This document shows positions 1 through 7,398 of a stretch of 15,879 nucleotides of DNA, one piece after another. The notes below the pieces were generated by a model. It made no database searches and was not told the origin of the DNA. It worked only from the letters and a program-made list of their open reading frames with translations. A program made the position numbers and the translations under genes. The stretch comes from Limisphaerales bacterium (GTDB taxonomy: Bacteria; Verrucomicrobiota; Verrucomicrobiia; Limisphaerales; UBA8199), in NCBI GenBank assembly GCA_025356925.1, contig JANXQE010000447.1, forward strand, positions 1 to 15,879, written 5' to 3'. Position 1 is the stretch's first letter, and every line of letters begins with the position of its first letter.

Positions 1-174
1 GAGCCGATGAGTCCCCACCCCTTTGTAGGTATGGGAGGGCGGGAAGATATCTTTACCGCGGCCCGCGACGCCGTGAAGCAAAAGACCATGGAACTAATTC
101 GGACTTACACTTATGTAGGCCGGTCGCCTCGAGACCTGGCGGAACAACGCAGCTTGAACGGAGGGGCAAAGTGA
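1..174 (+). CDS. C-terminal end of an unrecognised protein (partial)
   Basis: Frame 1 is open from the window edge to the TGA at 172-174 and encodes the last 57 residues of a protein. The tail is mixed helical and polar, with the readable pieces FVGMGGREDIFTAARDAV and YTYVGRSPRDLAEQR. I do not recognise the family and see no domain motif or membrane segment. Its stop codon overlaps the GTG start of the next gene (GTGA at 171-174), which indicates a shared transcript and probably translational coupling with the GH38 gene. That overlap, and the Shine-Dalgarno site of the next gene lying inside this frame, are the main reasons to believe the fragment is real. Confidence 0.7.
   Translation, partial: EPMSPHPFVGMGGREDIFTAARDAVKQKTMELIRTYTYVGRSPRDLAEQRSLNGGAK
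160..164 (+). promoter_or_regulatory. Shine-Dalgarno site of the GH38 gene
   Basis: GGAGG lies six bases before the GTG at 171. It supports the GTG as the true start and lies inside the end of the preceding gene, as in translationally coupled pairs. Confidence 0.7.
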
Positions 175-2822
175 AGATACATCGCACCTGGTTAACAAAC
201 CGTCACTGCACCACCGTGCGCGATTATCTCGCTCTGGTTATCGCACTCACGCTTCCGTTTAGGTCTTCGAGTGCGGACAACACGCAAGCCCCCATCGCTC
301 AACCGCCGGCCACCTTTTGGCTGATACCCCACACTCATTGGGAGGGGGCGGTGTTCAAGACGCGTGAGGAATATCTCGAAATGGGTTTGCCGCATATCCT
401 GACCGCCGTTCGGCTCCTGAAGGAACATCCCAACTATCGGTTCGCACTGGATCAGGTGGAATATTTTAAACCGTTCCTCGAGCGCTACCCCGAAGAGGCC
501 GGCGCGTTTCGGAAATTCGTCGCCGAGGGCCGGTTGCAAATCGTGGGCGGGTTGAATGTGATGCCTGACGATAACATGCCGAGCGGAGAGTCCTTTATCC
601 GGCAGATGTTATACGCCAAGGGCTATTGCCGCGATGCATTGAGCACCGAGGTGACGGTCGGTTGGCTCCTCGACACCTTCGGCCATCATGCACAGATGCC
701 GCAACTCCTGCGGCTGGCCGGTTACCATTCCTTCTGGTTCTCCCGGGGCGTGGAAGACCGGAGGAAGATGCCCTCAGAGTTTCTCTGGCAAGGTCTGGAC
801 GGCACGAGCATTCCCGCGTTCTGGCTGCCTTTTTCCTACGGACATCTTTACGGCCCGCCGAAGGACCTCGCCGGTTTCAGCCGCTTCATGCAGGAACGGT
901 GGGACGCTTTGGCTCCCTTCTCCCGCGGTGGCGACCGGGTAGGACTCGCCGGGGTTGACGTCTCCGAACCTGAACTCCATGTCCCTGAACTGGTAGACCA
1001 GTTCAACTTGAGTCCGAGCAGGCCCTTCACGTTGCGCATCGGCGTGCCGACCGATTTCGAAGCGGCGGTGGCGAAGCAGACGAATTTGCCCGTCATCACC
1101 GGCGAACGCAATCCCCTGTTCCAGGGTATTTATAGCAGCCGCATCGAGCTGAAGCAGCGAATGCGGGATACCGAACGACTGCTTACCACCGTGGAAAAGT
1201 TTGGGGCATTGGCCGACTGGCTGGGGGCTCGCACCGATGGGCAAATGATCTGGCGCGCGTGGGAGCCAGCTTTGTTCAACGTAACGCACGACCTGACTTC
1301 CGGGGTCATGACCGATCACGTTTACGAGGATACGGTACGCTCCTACGACTTTACGAAACGACTCGCCGACGAAATGATGGAAACCAGGCTTGGGAGCATC
1401 ATGGCGCGCATCGACACCCGCGGGGATGGCGTCGCCCTGGCGATCTTCAACACGCTGGGCTGGTCGCGCACCGACATCGCCCAAGGCGACGTTGGCTTTG
1501 CGCAGGAGGGCGTCAAGGATTTCGATTTGTTCGACGCTGCGGGCAATCGCGTTGAAACTCAGCTTGTCGATTCTGAACATTTCGAGGACGGGGGATTACG
1601 GCGGGTCGAGTTCGTGTTTGTAGCCCGCGATGTTCCGGCGCTGGGGCACTCGGTTTACCATCTGGTCGCTCGCAAATCCGCCGGGGAAGCCAAATCAAAC
1701 GACAGCGAAACCAATGGAGTTTGCACGCTGGAGAATGATTTTTTCCAGGCGGGCGTCGACCCGACAACCGGTTCGCTGACGCGTTTGCGGCTCAAGCAGG
1801 GTGATTGGGAGGCGCTGGCTGGTCCGGCCAACGTCGTCGCGTCCGAAGTGGACAACGGGGATTTCTGGGAACTCTACAAGAATCTCGACGGAGGTCAGAA
1901 CCTTATCATGACTCGCCCGCTCAATGCGCCCCAACCGGGCCAGGCTCATTTCAGCACCGAAGAACCGGCCCAGAAGGGGAGTGTGCGGCGGGGGCCCGTT
2001 TTTTCCGAGGTGCAGGCCCACCATCCGTTTGGCTCGAACACCTTCTCTACGACCGTCCGGTTGTACCGAGGAATACCACGGATCGAGTTCGAGACGAAGA
2101 TTCTCAACCGCGACAAATTCGTGCGCTATCGACTCTTGGTGCCCACAACGATCAAGAACGGGCGGAATTTCCAGGAAATCCCTTTCGGGGCGATTGAACG
2201 GCCGATGGCTCAAGAGTTTCCCGCGCAAAACTGGATCGATTACAGCGATGGGGACCACGGAGTGACGCTGTTGAACCGGGGATTACCCGGCAATAACGTG
2301 GCTGATGGGACATTGATGCTTTCGTTGATGCGCTCCTCGCGTATCCAGTCCTACGGCATAGGCGGTGGATTTGAAGGGCAAGTCAGTGATTCCGGTCTGG
2401 AACTGGGCCAGGAGCGTACTTTCCATTACGCGCTCGTGCCGCACCCGCGCGACTGGAGTGAGGCGGGCGTGTATCGCGCAGGCTTGGAGTTCAACAATCC
2501 CTTCATTGTGCGCAAGAGCGCATCTCACCCGGGGAGCTTGCCCAATCAGTGGGGACTGTTGGAAGTGTCACCAGCAAACATCGTCTTGAGTGCGCTCAAG
2601 CCCGCCAAAGACGGCGCCACCGTCCTCCGGGTTTATGAAGCGAGCGGTAAAGCCACCACTGGTGCAACTATCAGCTTCAAGGCGAAAATTCTCTCCGCTA
2701 CCGAGGCCAATCTCATGGAAGACTCCGGTCCGAAGCTGAAAATCGAAAACAATACTATCCGATTTGATCTGCATGGGTTCCAGATCAAGACCTTTAAGCT
2801 CAAGTTGAACCCGCTCAGGTAG
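171..2822 (+). CDS. Exported glycoside hydrolase family 38 (alpha-mannosidase type)
   Basis: This 883-residue protein matches the GH38 plan: retaining alpha-mannosidases that need a divalent metal, usually zinc, and release mannose from glycans. Residues 19-35 form a hydrophobic stretch ending in SSSA, so it probably carries a signal peptide and acts in the periplasm or outside. The metal-site motif PHTHWEG spans residues 53-59. The nucleophile is expected at Asp168 in GWLLDTFGHHAQMP, and the later metal ligand at His373 in NVTHDLTSG. The C-terminal half is the beta-sandwich region of the family, and the length is normal. Compared with the HxHND or HxHWD of characterised enzymes, the second metal ligand is Glu58 rather than Asp. 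The start is GTG with a good Shine-Dalgarno site. It overlaps the gene before it and lies 24 bases before the E1 alpha gene, so it is probably in an operon. The exact glycan linkage cannot be read from the sequence. Confidence 0.92.
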   Translation: MKIHRTWLTNRHCTTVRDYLALVIALTLPFRSSSADNTQAPIAQPPATFWLIPHTHWEGAVFKTREEYLEMGLPHILTAVRLLKEHPNYRFALDQVEYFKPFLERYPEEAGAFRKFVAEGRLQIVGGLNVMPDDNMPSGESFIRQMLYAKGYCRDALSTEVTVGWLLDTFGHHAQMPQLLRLAGYHSFWFSRGVEDRRKMPSEFLWQGLDGTSIPAFWLPFSYGHLYGPPKDLAGFSRFMQERWDALAPFSRGGDRVGLAGVDVSEPELHVPELVDQFNLSPSRPFTLRIGVPTDFEAAVAKQTNLPVITGERNPLFQGIYSSRIELKQRMRDTERLLTTVEKFGALADWLGARTDGQMIWRAWEPALFNVTHDLTSGVMTDHVYEDTVRSYDFTKRLADEMMETRLGSIMARIDTRGDGVALAIFNTLGWSRTDIAQGDVGFAQEGVKDFDLFDAAGNRVETQLVDSEHFEDGGLRRVEFVFVARDVPALGHSVYHLVARKSAGEAKSNDSETNGVCTLENDFFQAGVDPTTGSLTRLRLKQGDWEALAGPANVVASEVDNGDFWELYKNLDGGQNLIMTRPLNAPQPGQAHFSTEEPAQKGSVRRGPVFSEVQAHHPFGSNTFSTTVRLYRGIPRIEFETKILNRDKFVRYRLLVPTTIKNGRNFQEIPFGAIERPMAQEFPAQNWIDYSDGDHGVTLLNRGLPGNNVADGTLMLSLMRSSRIQSYGIGGGFEGQVSDSGLELGQERTFHYALVPHPRDWSEAGVYRAGLEFNNPFIVRKSASHPGSLPNQWGLLEVSPANIVLSALKPAKDGATVLRVYEASGKATTGATISFKAKILSATEANLMEDSGPKLKIENNTIRFDLHGFQIKTFKLKLNPLR

Positions 2823-2846
2823 AGCTCGCGAAGAGTTTGATGCGCC

Positions 2847-4118
2847 ATGGAAATTCAAATGAAAATGCCCGACCTGGCGACGACTGGTTCGGACGTCCGA
2901 CTCGTTCGCTGGCTCGTCAGTCCTGGCCAGATTGTCAAGCGCGGCCAGCCCTTGGTCGAAATCGAGACCGAAAAAGCGGTGTCGTCTGTTGAATCGATCG
3001 CGACCGGGTTGCTCAAGGAGGTGCGCGTCTTGCCGGGTGGGATGGTTTCTGCCGGTCAAGCGATCGCTGTTTTCGAGGTGGCAACCACTTTGCCTGCGGC
3101 GGCTGATCGGATTTCGGAGTCGGCAGCCTCGTCGCTGGGTGCGGTTCCGATGGTGCTGCCACATTACAAACGGGCGTTCTTGCTGTCGCTCTACGAGCGC
3201 ATGGTGCTCATCCGCGAATTCGAGGAGCGAGTGCGGTTTCTTTTCCTGGAAGGCACCATGGCCGGCACAATCCACCAATGCCAGGGCCAGGAAGCGACAG
3301 CCGTTGGCGTCTGCTCCGCCCTCAGGGCGAATGATTGGATCACTTCAACTTTTCGCGGCCACGGCCACGCCTTGGCCAAAGGGCTGTCTCCTCAGGAGTT
3401 ACTCGACGAACTGTTCGGAGCTACCACCGGTTGCTGCAAAGGAAGGGGTGGCTCGATGCATGTCGGCAACATGGATCAGGGGATGGTGCCGGGAATTGCG
3501 ATCGTGGCCGGCGGTATTCCTTTGGCCGCCGGCATGGCGTTGGCCTTCAAAATGCAGAACAGTTCGCAAGTCGTTGCTTGTTTCTTCGGCGATGGCGCGG
3601 TGGCTGAGGGAGCCTTCCACGAGGGCATCAATATGGCCGCGTTGTGGAAGCTGCCGGTTATCTTTGTCTGTGAGAACAATCTCTATGGTGCTTCCACTCA
3701 CATCAGTAAAGTGATGAAGAATACCCGCATCTCCGATCGTGCCGCCGTCTACGGTTTTCGTGGTCAAACGGTCGATGGCAATGATGTGGTAGCTGTTTTC
3801 GAGGCCACCCGGCATGCGGCGGCTGATTGTCGGGCGGGCAATGGGCCGGTTCTGCTGGAACTGCTCACCTATCGTCGCATCGGCCATTCGCGGCGTGATC
3901 CGTGCCACTACCAGCCCGCTGCTGAGCGCGAGGCCTGGCTCAGCCGTGATCCGCTGCTGCGTTTTGCGACCTGCCTGGAACAACAGGCAGCCATCTCCGC
4001 GGCGGAGCTCGCCGAGATCAAGGCCCGGGTCGACCACCGCATCGACGAGGCAGTACAAAACGCCAAAAAGGCGCCGTTGCCTGCGGTGGAAGCTTTGTAC
4101 GAAGGGGTTTTCGGCTGA
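2847..4118 (+). CDS. 2-oxoacid dehydrogenase E1 alpha subunit with N-terminal lipoyl domain
   Basis: This 423-residue protein joins two modules. Residues 1-80 are a biotinyl/lipoyl domain: it starts MPDLATTGSD and carries the modifiable Lys43 in EIETEKAVSS (classically ETDKA). A linker at about 80-105 is rich in Ala and Ser. Residues 106-423 are the alpha subunit of a thiamine-diphosphate E1 of the pyruvate, branched-chain or acetoin dehydrogenase type. The ThDP/Mg motif is complete: GDG at 248-250 and NN at 277-278. RGHGHALAKG and KGRGGSMH are also typical of E1 alpha. E1 decarboxylates a 2-oxoacid and acetylates a lipoyl group that normally sits on E2, so a lipoyl domain on E1 itself is unusual. 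The E1 beta gene follows 19 bases later. The Shine-Dalgarno site is weak, but the ATG at 2847 starts exactly at the lipoyl fold. The substrate cannot be decided from the sequence. Confidence 0.93.
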   Translation: MEIQMKMPDLATTGSDVRLVRWLVSPGQIVKRGQPLVEIETEKAVSSVESIATGLLKEVRVLPGGMVSAGQAIAVFEVATTLPAAADRISESAASSLGAVPMVLPHYKRAFLLSLYERMVLIREFEERVRFLFLEGTMAGTIHQCQGQEATAVGVCSALRANDWITSTFRGHGHALAKGLSPQELLDELFGATTGCCKGRGGSMHVGNMDQGMVPGIAIVAGGIPLAAGMALAFKMQNSSQVVACFFGDGAVAEGAFHEGINMAALWKLPVIFVCENNLYGASTHISKVMKNTRISDRAAVYGFRGQTVDGNDVVAVFEATRHAAADCRAGNGPVLLELLTYRRIGHSRRDPCHYQPAAEREAWLSRDPLLRFATCLEQQAAISAAELAEIKARVDHRIDEAVQNAKKAPLPAVEALYEGVFG

Positions 4119-4137
4119 CTCGAAACGCTGCTTACCT

Positions 4138-5184
4138 ATGAAACGATTAGGCATAGCGGAGGCGTTGCGCGAGGCCATTATGGAGGAGATGGAGCGCGAC
4201 GCTCATGTGTTCTGTATCGGTGAGGACATCGCGGTCCCCGGCGGTTGGGGCGGGGCTTTTACCGTGACGCTGGGTTTGGAGAAAAAATTCCCCGACCGCA
4301 TGATCGATGTTCCCATCGCCGAGTTGGGCTTCTTTGGTGTCGCTGTCGGCGCCGCGCTCATGGGCATGAGACCGATCGTGGACGTGCAATACGGTGATTT
4401 CCTGTTTCTGGCGAGCGACCAAATCATTAATAATGCCGCCAAGCTGCGGTACATGTCCGGCGGCACCGCCAAGGTCCCGCTCGTCATGCGCGCCCCCATC
4501 GGTGCTACTGGCCGTGGGGCGCAACACGCCCAGAGCATGGAACGCTTTTTCACCGGCGTGCCCGGGCTCAAAGTGGTTGCTCCATCCAACGCCTACGATG
4601 CCAAGGGTATGTTGAAAGCCGCGGTGCGCGACGACAATCCGGTGCTGATCTTCGAACACAAATTGCTCTACGGTTCCCGTGGCGCTCGCGCTGAGCCGGG
4701 TGCCACCGACGCTACCAGCGATATTCCAGAGCATGATTACACCGTGCCACTCGACAAGGCCGCCGTACGCCGCGAGGGCTCGCACGTGACGATCCTTGCC
4801 TGGCTGCTGATGTTGCATCATGCGCTCGCTGCCGCCCACACTTTGGCGACCGAAGGCATCCAAGCCGAGGTATTGGATGTCCGCAGCCTCGCCCCCTTGG
4901 ATTACGAGACGATCGGCGCCTCTGTGCGCAAAACCGGACGAGTGGTCATTGTTGAAGAAGGCCCAAAAACTGGCGGGGTCAGCGCCGAGCTGGCGGCTGG
5001 AATCATGGAACGCTTTAGCGAGAGCCTCGTGGCGCCTGTGACCCGGGTCGCCTCCCCGGACATCCCCGTTCCATTTTCGCCGATTCTCGAAAACACTTAC
5101 CGGCCGGACGTGCCACGGATCCTGGCTGCGGCCCGCCAATTGACGCTGCCTTGCGCGGGTTTGGAACGTTCTCCGTTGCGATAA
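4138..5184 (+). CDS. 2-oxoacid dehydrogenase E1 beta subunit
   Basis: This 348-residue protein is the partner of the preceding E1 alpha. It has the transketolase-like pyrimidine-binding domain at about 1-180 and the C-terminal transketolase domain at about 200-330. Glu62 in DVPIAELGFFG is the expected thiamine-activating glutamate. The DQIINNAAKLRYMSGG block and His130 in GRGAQHAQSME match the active-site region of alpha2beta2 E1 enzymes. The frame is open further upstream inside the E1 alpha gene, but homology begins at the ATG at 4138 (MKRLGIAEAL), and I chose that. No strong Shine-Dalgarno site is visible, so translation may depend on coupling. The gene ends at TAA with no terminator hairpin and no E2 or E3 gene after it. 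The complex must therefore be completed by genes elsewhere, or the lipoyl domain of the alpha subunit has a special role. Confidence 0.93.
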   Translation: MKRLGIAEALREAIMEEMERDAHVFCIGEDIAVPGGWGGAFTVTLGLEKKFPDRMIDVPIAELGFFGVAVGAALMGMRPIVDVQYGDFLFLASDQIINNAAKLRYMSGGTAKVPLVMRAPIGATGRGAQHAQSMERFFTGVPGLKVVAPSNAYDAKGMLKAAVRDDNPVLIFEHKLLYGSRGARAEPGATDATSDIPEHDYTVPLDKAAVRREGSHVTILAWLLMLHHALAAAHTLATEGIQAEVLDVRSLAPLDYETIGASVRKTGRVVIVEEGPKTGGVSAELAAGIMERFSESLVAPVTRVASPDIPVPFSPILENTYRPDVPRILAAARQLTLPCAGLERSPLR

Positions 5185-5431
5185 GATTTGGTAATGGATC
5201 CGAACTCGATTTCTGCGCTTCTAAGGTTGACGGCCAGAGACTTGCCTAATAGTTATGAACTGGGAACTGAGATGATCGCGACCCTAACCTGTCTTTCGCA
5301 ACTCGGGCATAGTTTCTTCAGAAAACCCTGATTTTCGTGCCATCCTGCTGGAAAGTCTTCACTACACGGCGGCATGGACTTGGGGCAGTTCGTCAATTGA
5401 GTAACTGGCCTGTGACACTGATTCTGGGTGT
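5185..5431 (+). other. Stretch without a recognisable gene
   Basis: Short open frames exist on both strands, but none resembles a known protein or has a convincing ribosome-binding site. No clear terminator for the E1 beta gene is seen. It adjoins the ATPase relic and may be decayed sequence from the same event. Confidence 0.5.
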
Positions 5432-5788
5432 ATGCCGGCGGCCCCAAGCTGCGTGGACGAGCATACTCACAGCCAGCACCATGCTCACCATCATCACGAC
5501 GAATCTGCCGGCGGAGCGACAGGAAACGAGCACATGGGGGGCTTGGTCCAGGATGCTGCAACTCGGCTCAGAATCGGGTACCCAATGCTGGTGGACAAAA
5601 AGGGAACAATCGGCTTGCGCTTCGTGCTGGTGTTGCTCGGCCAGGGGCTCGAACTCCGCGCACGGCAGCGCACCGGTGGCGCGATCAAAGCGTTGCTAGG
5701 TCTGGCTCCCAAGACAGCCCGCCGGGTCACGCCTCAGGGTGACGAAGAGGTGCCGCTTAATACCGTCCATCCAGGCGATCCAAATTAA
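5432..5788 (+). pseudogene. Relic of a copper-type P1B ATPase (CopA-like)
   Basis: The 118-residue frame begins with a His-rich segment (HTHSQHHAHHHHDE), like the metal-binding N-termini of some P1B ATPases. It then carries a clear block from the start of the actuator region of heavy-metal P-type ATPases: VLVLLGQGLELRARQRTGG, AIKALLGLAPKTARRV and VPLNTVHPGD. In whole pumps this block follows several membrane helices and precedes the TGE actuator loop, the CPC helix, the DKTGT phosphorylation site and the ATP site. All of those are absent. The frame stops within three codons of the conserved PGD. Only about 65 residues match, so an internal deletion has also removed the first membrane helices. 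I call it a non-functional remnant. A short expressed His-rich peptide is possible but not supported. Confidence 0.8.
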
Positions 5789-5899
5789 GCCGTCACGAAA
5801 TTGGAAAGGGATCTCGGAGGAGGTAATCGGGTTGTTGGCTGCGTGACAAAACGCCATAGCGAACAGGATTTGAATGCCAAAAAGCAGCCGCACGGTCAT
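5780..5899 (-). pseudogene. Relic of the start of an exported aspartyl-protease-like protein
   Basis: Reading leftward from the ATG at 5897-5899, the first 40 or so residues form a signal peptide (MTVRLLFGIQILFAMAFCHA) followed by IPFQFRDGLIWI. That resembles the first strand of retropepsin-like proteins common in Verrucomicrobiota, where PFxFRDGLIWV precedes the catalytic DSG. The resemblance stops where the opposite-strand ATPase relic begins. The frame stays open to 5696, but only as the antisense of that relic. The catalytic motif is missing, so the gene is broken. The family name rests on a short stretch and is tentative; a truncated gene for some exported protein is safer. Confidence 0.45.
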
Positions 5900-6276
5900 G
5901 CCGTCGCATGTTTGATGCCGTTGTGCGGCGCTTCCTCCAAGAGACTGGCTGCAAATAATTTATAACATAGTGAACCTATCAAACCTTTGCCTACGGCTAT
6001 CTCTTTACGCTCACCCAGATCAAAGGCAGCCGGGGCTCACGAAACCGCCCAGCGGACAACGGTCGCTGCAGCATCAGCCTTGCACAAGACGCTCACTTTG
6101 ACATATTGGGTACTGGGGCAACTTGGGAGGCAATGACGCCCCCCTCCGAGGTCGATTGGAGTTTGGGCCGGCGCTCGGGTGGGGTCGCTTGATTTCAAAT
6201 GAGAGATTTCAAATCTCCACGGGACGGTGTCAACCGGGTGCAAGTCGGCGTTCCTGGGTGAGAATGGTCCTGGCAC
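5900..6276. other. Intergenic stretch with no recognisable gene
   Basis: No open frame here looks like a protein. There is an AT-rich island at about 5953-5975, upstream of the exported-protein relic on the minus strand. A GGAGG (minus strand) lies near 5930-5940, about 35 bases before that relic's ATG. These could be remains of its expression signals. The palindromic repeat at 6191-6217 is listed separately. Confidence 0.5.
6191..6217. repeat. Tandem GATTTCAAAT with overlapping palindrome
   Basis: GATTTCAAAT occurs at 6191-6200 and again at 6205-6214, separated by GAGA. The second copy is the core of the 15-base perfect inverted repeat GAGATTTCAAATCTC at 6203-6217 (7-base arms around one C). 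It is AT-rich inside a GC-rich stretch, about 60 bases past the end of the HD gene. It may be a dispersed repeat or a protein-binding site. Confidence 0.6.
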
Positions 6277-6885
6277 CTACCAGGCCGCCCCATCCGCTTC
6301 CGCGTCGGCGGCGGCGAGAAAGGCTTTCAGGGCTTGTAATCTGGGTTCGGCCAACTGCCGCGCGGTGTCGAGTTGCAGCTTACCGGGCAGCTCCTCCAGG
6401 TTTGTTTGCAAGACTCGCAGGGCATCGGAGAACAAGGTGAACCGGGCGTCGCGTCCGATTTTGCTGACCGTTCGGAGGATGCTCACCGCTCCCAATTGTT
6501 CGAGGATATCCGCATCGCGAAGGACCAGCCCCTCGAAGGTGGTTGGCGCTGCCGAGGGCTGGTGGGTGCGGATCGCTTCAATCACCGCGGGTATTTTTTC
6601 TTTCGGAAACCCGAACTGATCCAGGAGCGCGGGCGTCCGTTCCATGGCGTAGGCGACGCAGTCCCAAACCGCCAGGGCGGCGGGGTCCGCCGGACGATGA
6701 CCGATAAAGACACCGAGATCGTGGAACCAGGCTGCGGCATAGAGGACGTCGTCATCGTGAACCTGGCTTGAAGCGACTCGGCTCGCCAGGTGATAGAGCC
6801 GCACCTGGTGGCTGAACTTGTCCGGCGGATTCGCGTTCAAGCAAACGTATTGGGCTATTTTCTCCCGATGGCTAATCTGAATCAT
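6277..6885 (-). CDS. HD-domain phosphohydrolase-like protein
   Basis: This protein of about 202 residues has the HD superfamily metal signature: His26 (KFSHQ), the His55-Asp56 pair (AAWFHDLG) and an Asp at 124 or 126 (LRDADILEQLG). His108 (IRTHQP) is a further conserved-looking histidine. Such proteins are metal-dependent phosphohydrolases acting on nucleotides or related phosphates; the substrate cannot be read here. The ending ALKAFLAAADAEADGAAW is Ala-rich. The ATG at 6885 is chosen. An upstream TTG at 6924 would add 13 residues with no family support, and no strong Shine-Dalgarno site decides between them. It is divergent from the cupin gene at 6967, and the 81 bases between them hold operator-like repeats. 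Confidence 0.8.
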   Translation of the reverse strand: MIQISHREKIAQYVCLNANPPDKFSHQVRLYHLASRVASSQVHDDDVLYAAAWFHDLGVFIGHRPADPAALAVWDCVAYAMERTPALLDQFGFPKEKIPAVIEAIRTHQPSAAPTTFEGLVLRDADILEQLGAVSILRTVSKIGRDARFTLFSDALRVLQTNLEELPGKLQLDTARQLAEPRLQALKAFLAAADAEADGAAW

Positions 6886-6892
6886 AGACACA

Positions 6893-6925
6893 TTGCAGGT
6901 TGCACCTCCGGGCCAAGGCTGCAAC
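6893..6925. promoter_or_regulatory. Operator-like TTGCA repeats between divergent genes
   Basis: Two direct copies of TTGCA (6893-6897 and 6900-6904) are followed by an inverted TGCAA (6920-6924). The arms GTTGCA and TGCAAC are perfect 6-base inverted repeats 15 bases apart. The site lies in the only gap between the divergent HD and cupin genes. That placement suits a regulator acting on both, but no regulator is encoded nearby. Confidence 0.3.
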
Positions 6926-6966
6926 TTTCAAAGTGAAATTGGTTGCGAAAACTCGTCTCGCCAAAT

Positions 6967-7398
6967 ATGAACGAACTGAAATACCTCGAGGGCAAGGTCC
7001 TTAAACGGTCTTTGCCAGTCTTCCAAAGCCCTCCCACAGCCGAAGTGTCGGGCCCGAAACGCCTGCTCCTGGCCCAGGGCGAACTGGCAAACTTTTACGA
7101 CGGTGAGGAGGGGATCCGTTACATCGCCTTTATCGAACTGCGCCCGCTCGCGATTCGCGGGAATCATTTCCATCGAGTTAAAGAGGAGCAGGTGTACCTG
7201 CTGTCGGGCGAAGTATTGTTGGTGGTCCAGGATGGGGAAGCTGGCACGCCCGTGTCGATCCCGCTGGGGCCAGGGGACCTGGTCCGGATTGCCGTCGGCA
7301 TCGCGCATGCCTTTAAACCGACGGAAGCGGGTGAAGCCGTCGAGTTCTCCACGTCGCGGTTTGATCCGGCTGATGTGCAGCGATTTAAACTGATTTAG
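6967..7398 (+). CDS. Cupin-domain protein
   Basis: This 143-residue protein is a single-domain cupin, a small beta-barrel. Cupin motif 1 lies at residues 65-84, with His67, His69 and Glu73 or Glu74 (GNHFHRVKEEQVYLLSGE). Motif 2 lies around residues 103-116 and holds His114 (PGDLVRIAVGIAHAF). These four residues would hold one divalent metal ion. The fold and the RGNHFHR motif recall the WbbJ/FdtA-like sugar-binding cupins and simple metal-binding cupins. A catalytic role is not established. I chose the ATG at 6967 over a TTG at 6943 because it is a standard start and matches where the fold begins. No clear Shine-Dalgarno site is visible. It is divergent from the HD gene. The following 235 bases contain no obvious terminator. 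Confidence 0.83.
   Translation: MNELKYLEGKVLKRSLPVFQSPPTAEVSGPKRLLLAQGELANFYDGEEGIRYIAFIELRPLAIRGNHFHRVKEEQVYLLSGEVLLVVQDGEAGTPVSIPLGPGDLVRIAVGIAHAFKPTEAGEAVEFSTSRFDPADVQRFKLI

Noticed and set aside
774..1580. Minus-strand open frame of 268 codons opposite the GH38 gene
   Set aside because: It lies wholly inside the GH38 coding region, shows no motif, and has no ribosome site; it is a shadow frame.
4147..5139. Long minus-strand open frame of 330 codons opposite E1 beta
   Set aside because: It is the antisense of a clear E1 beta gene. Its translation has no family motifs and is rich in His, Arg and Gly, as expected for a shadow frame in GC-rich DNA.
5470..5500. His-rich run as an engineered affinity tag or vector sequence
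   Set aside because: The histidines are interrupted and use mixed codons, and the segment is continuous with an ATPase-like frame. It looks natural.
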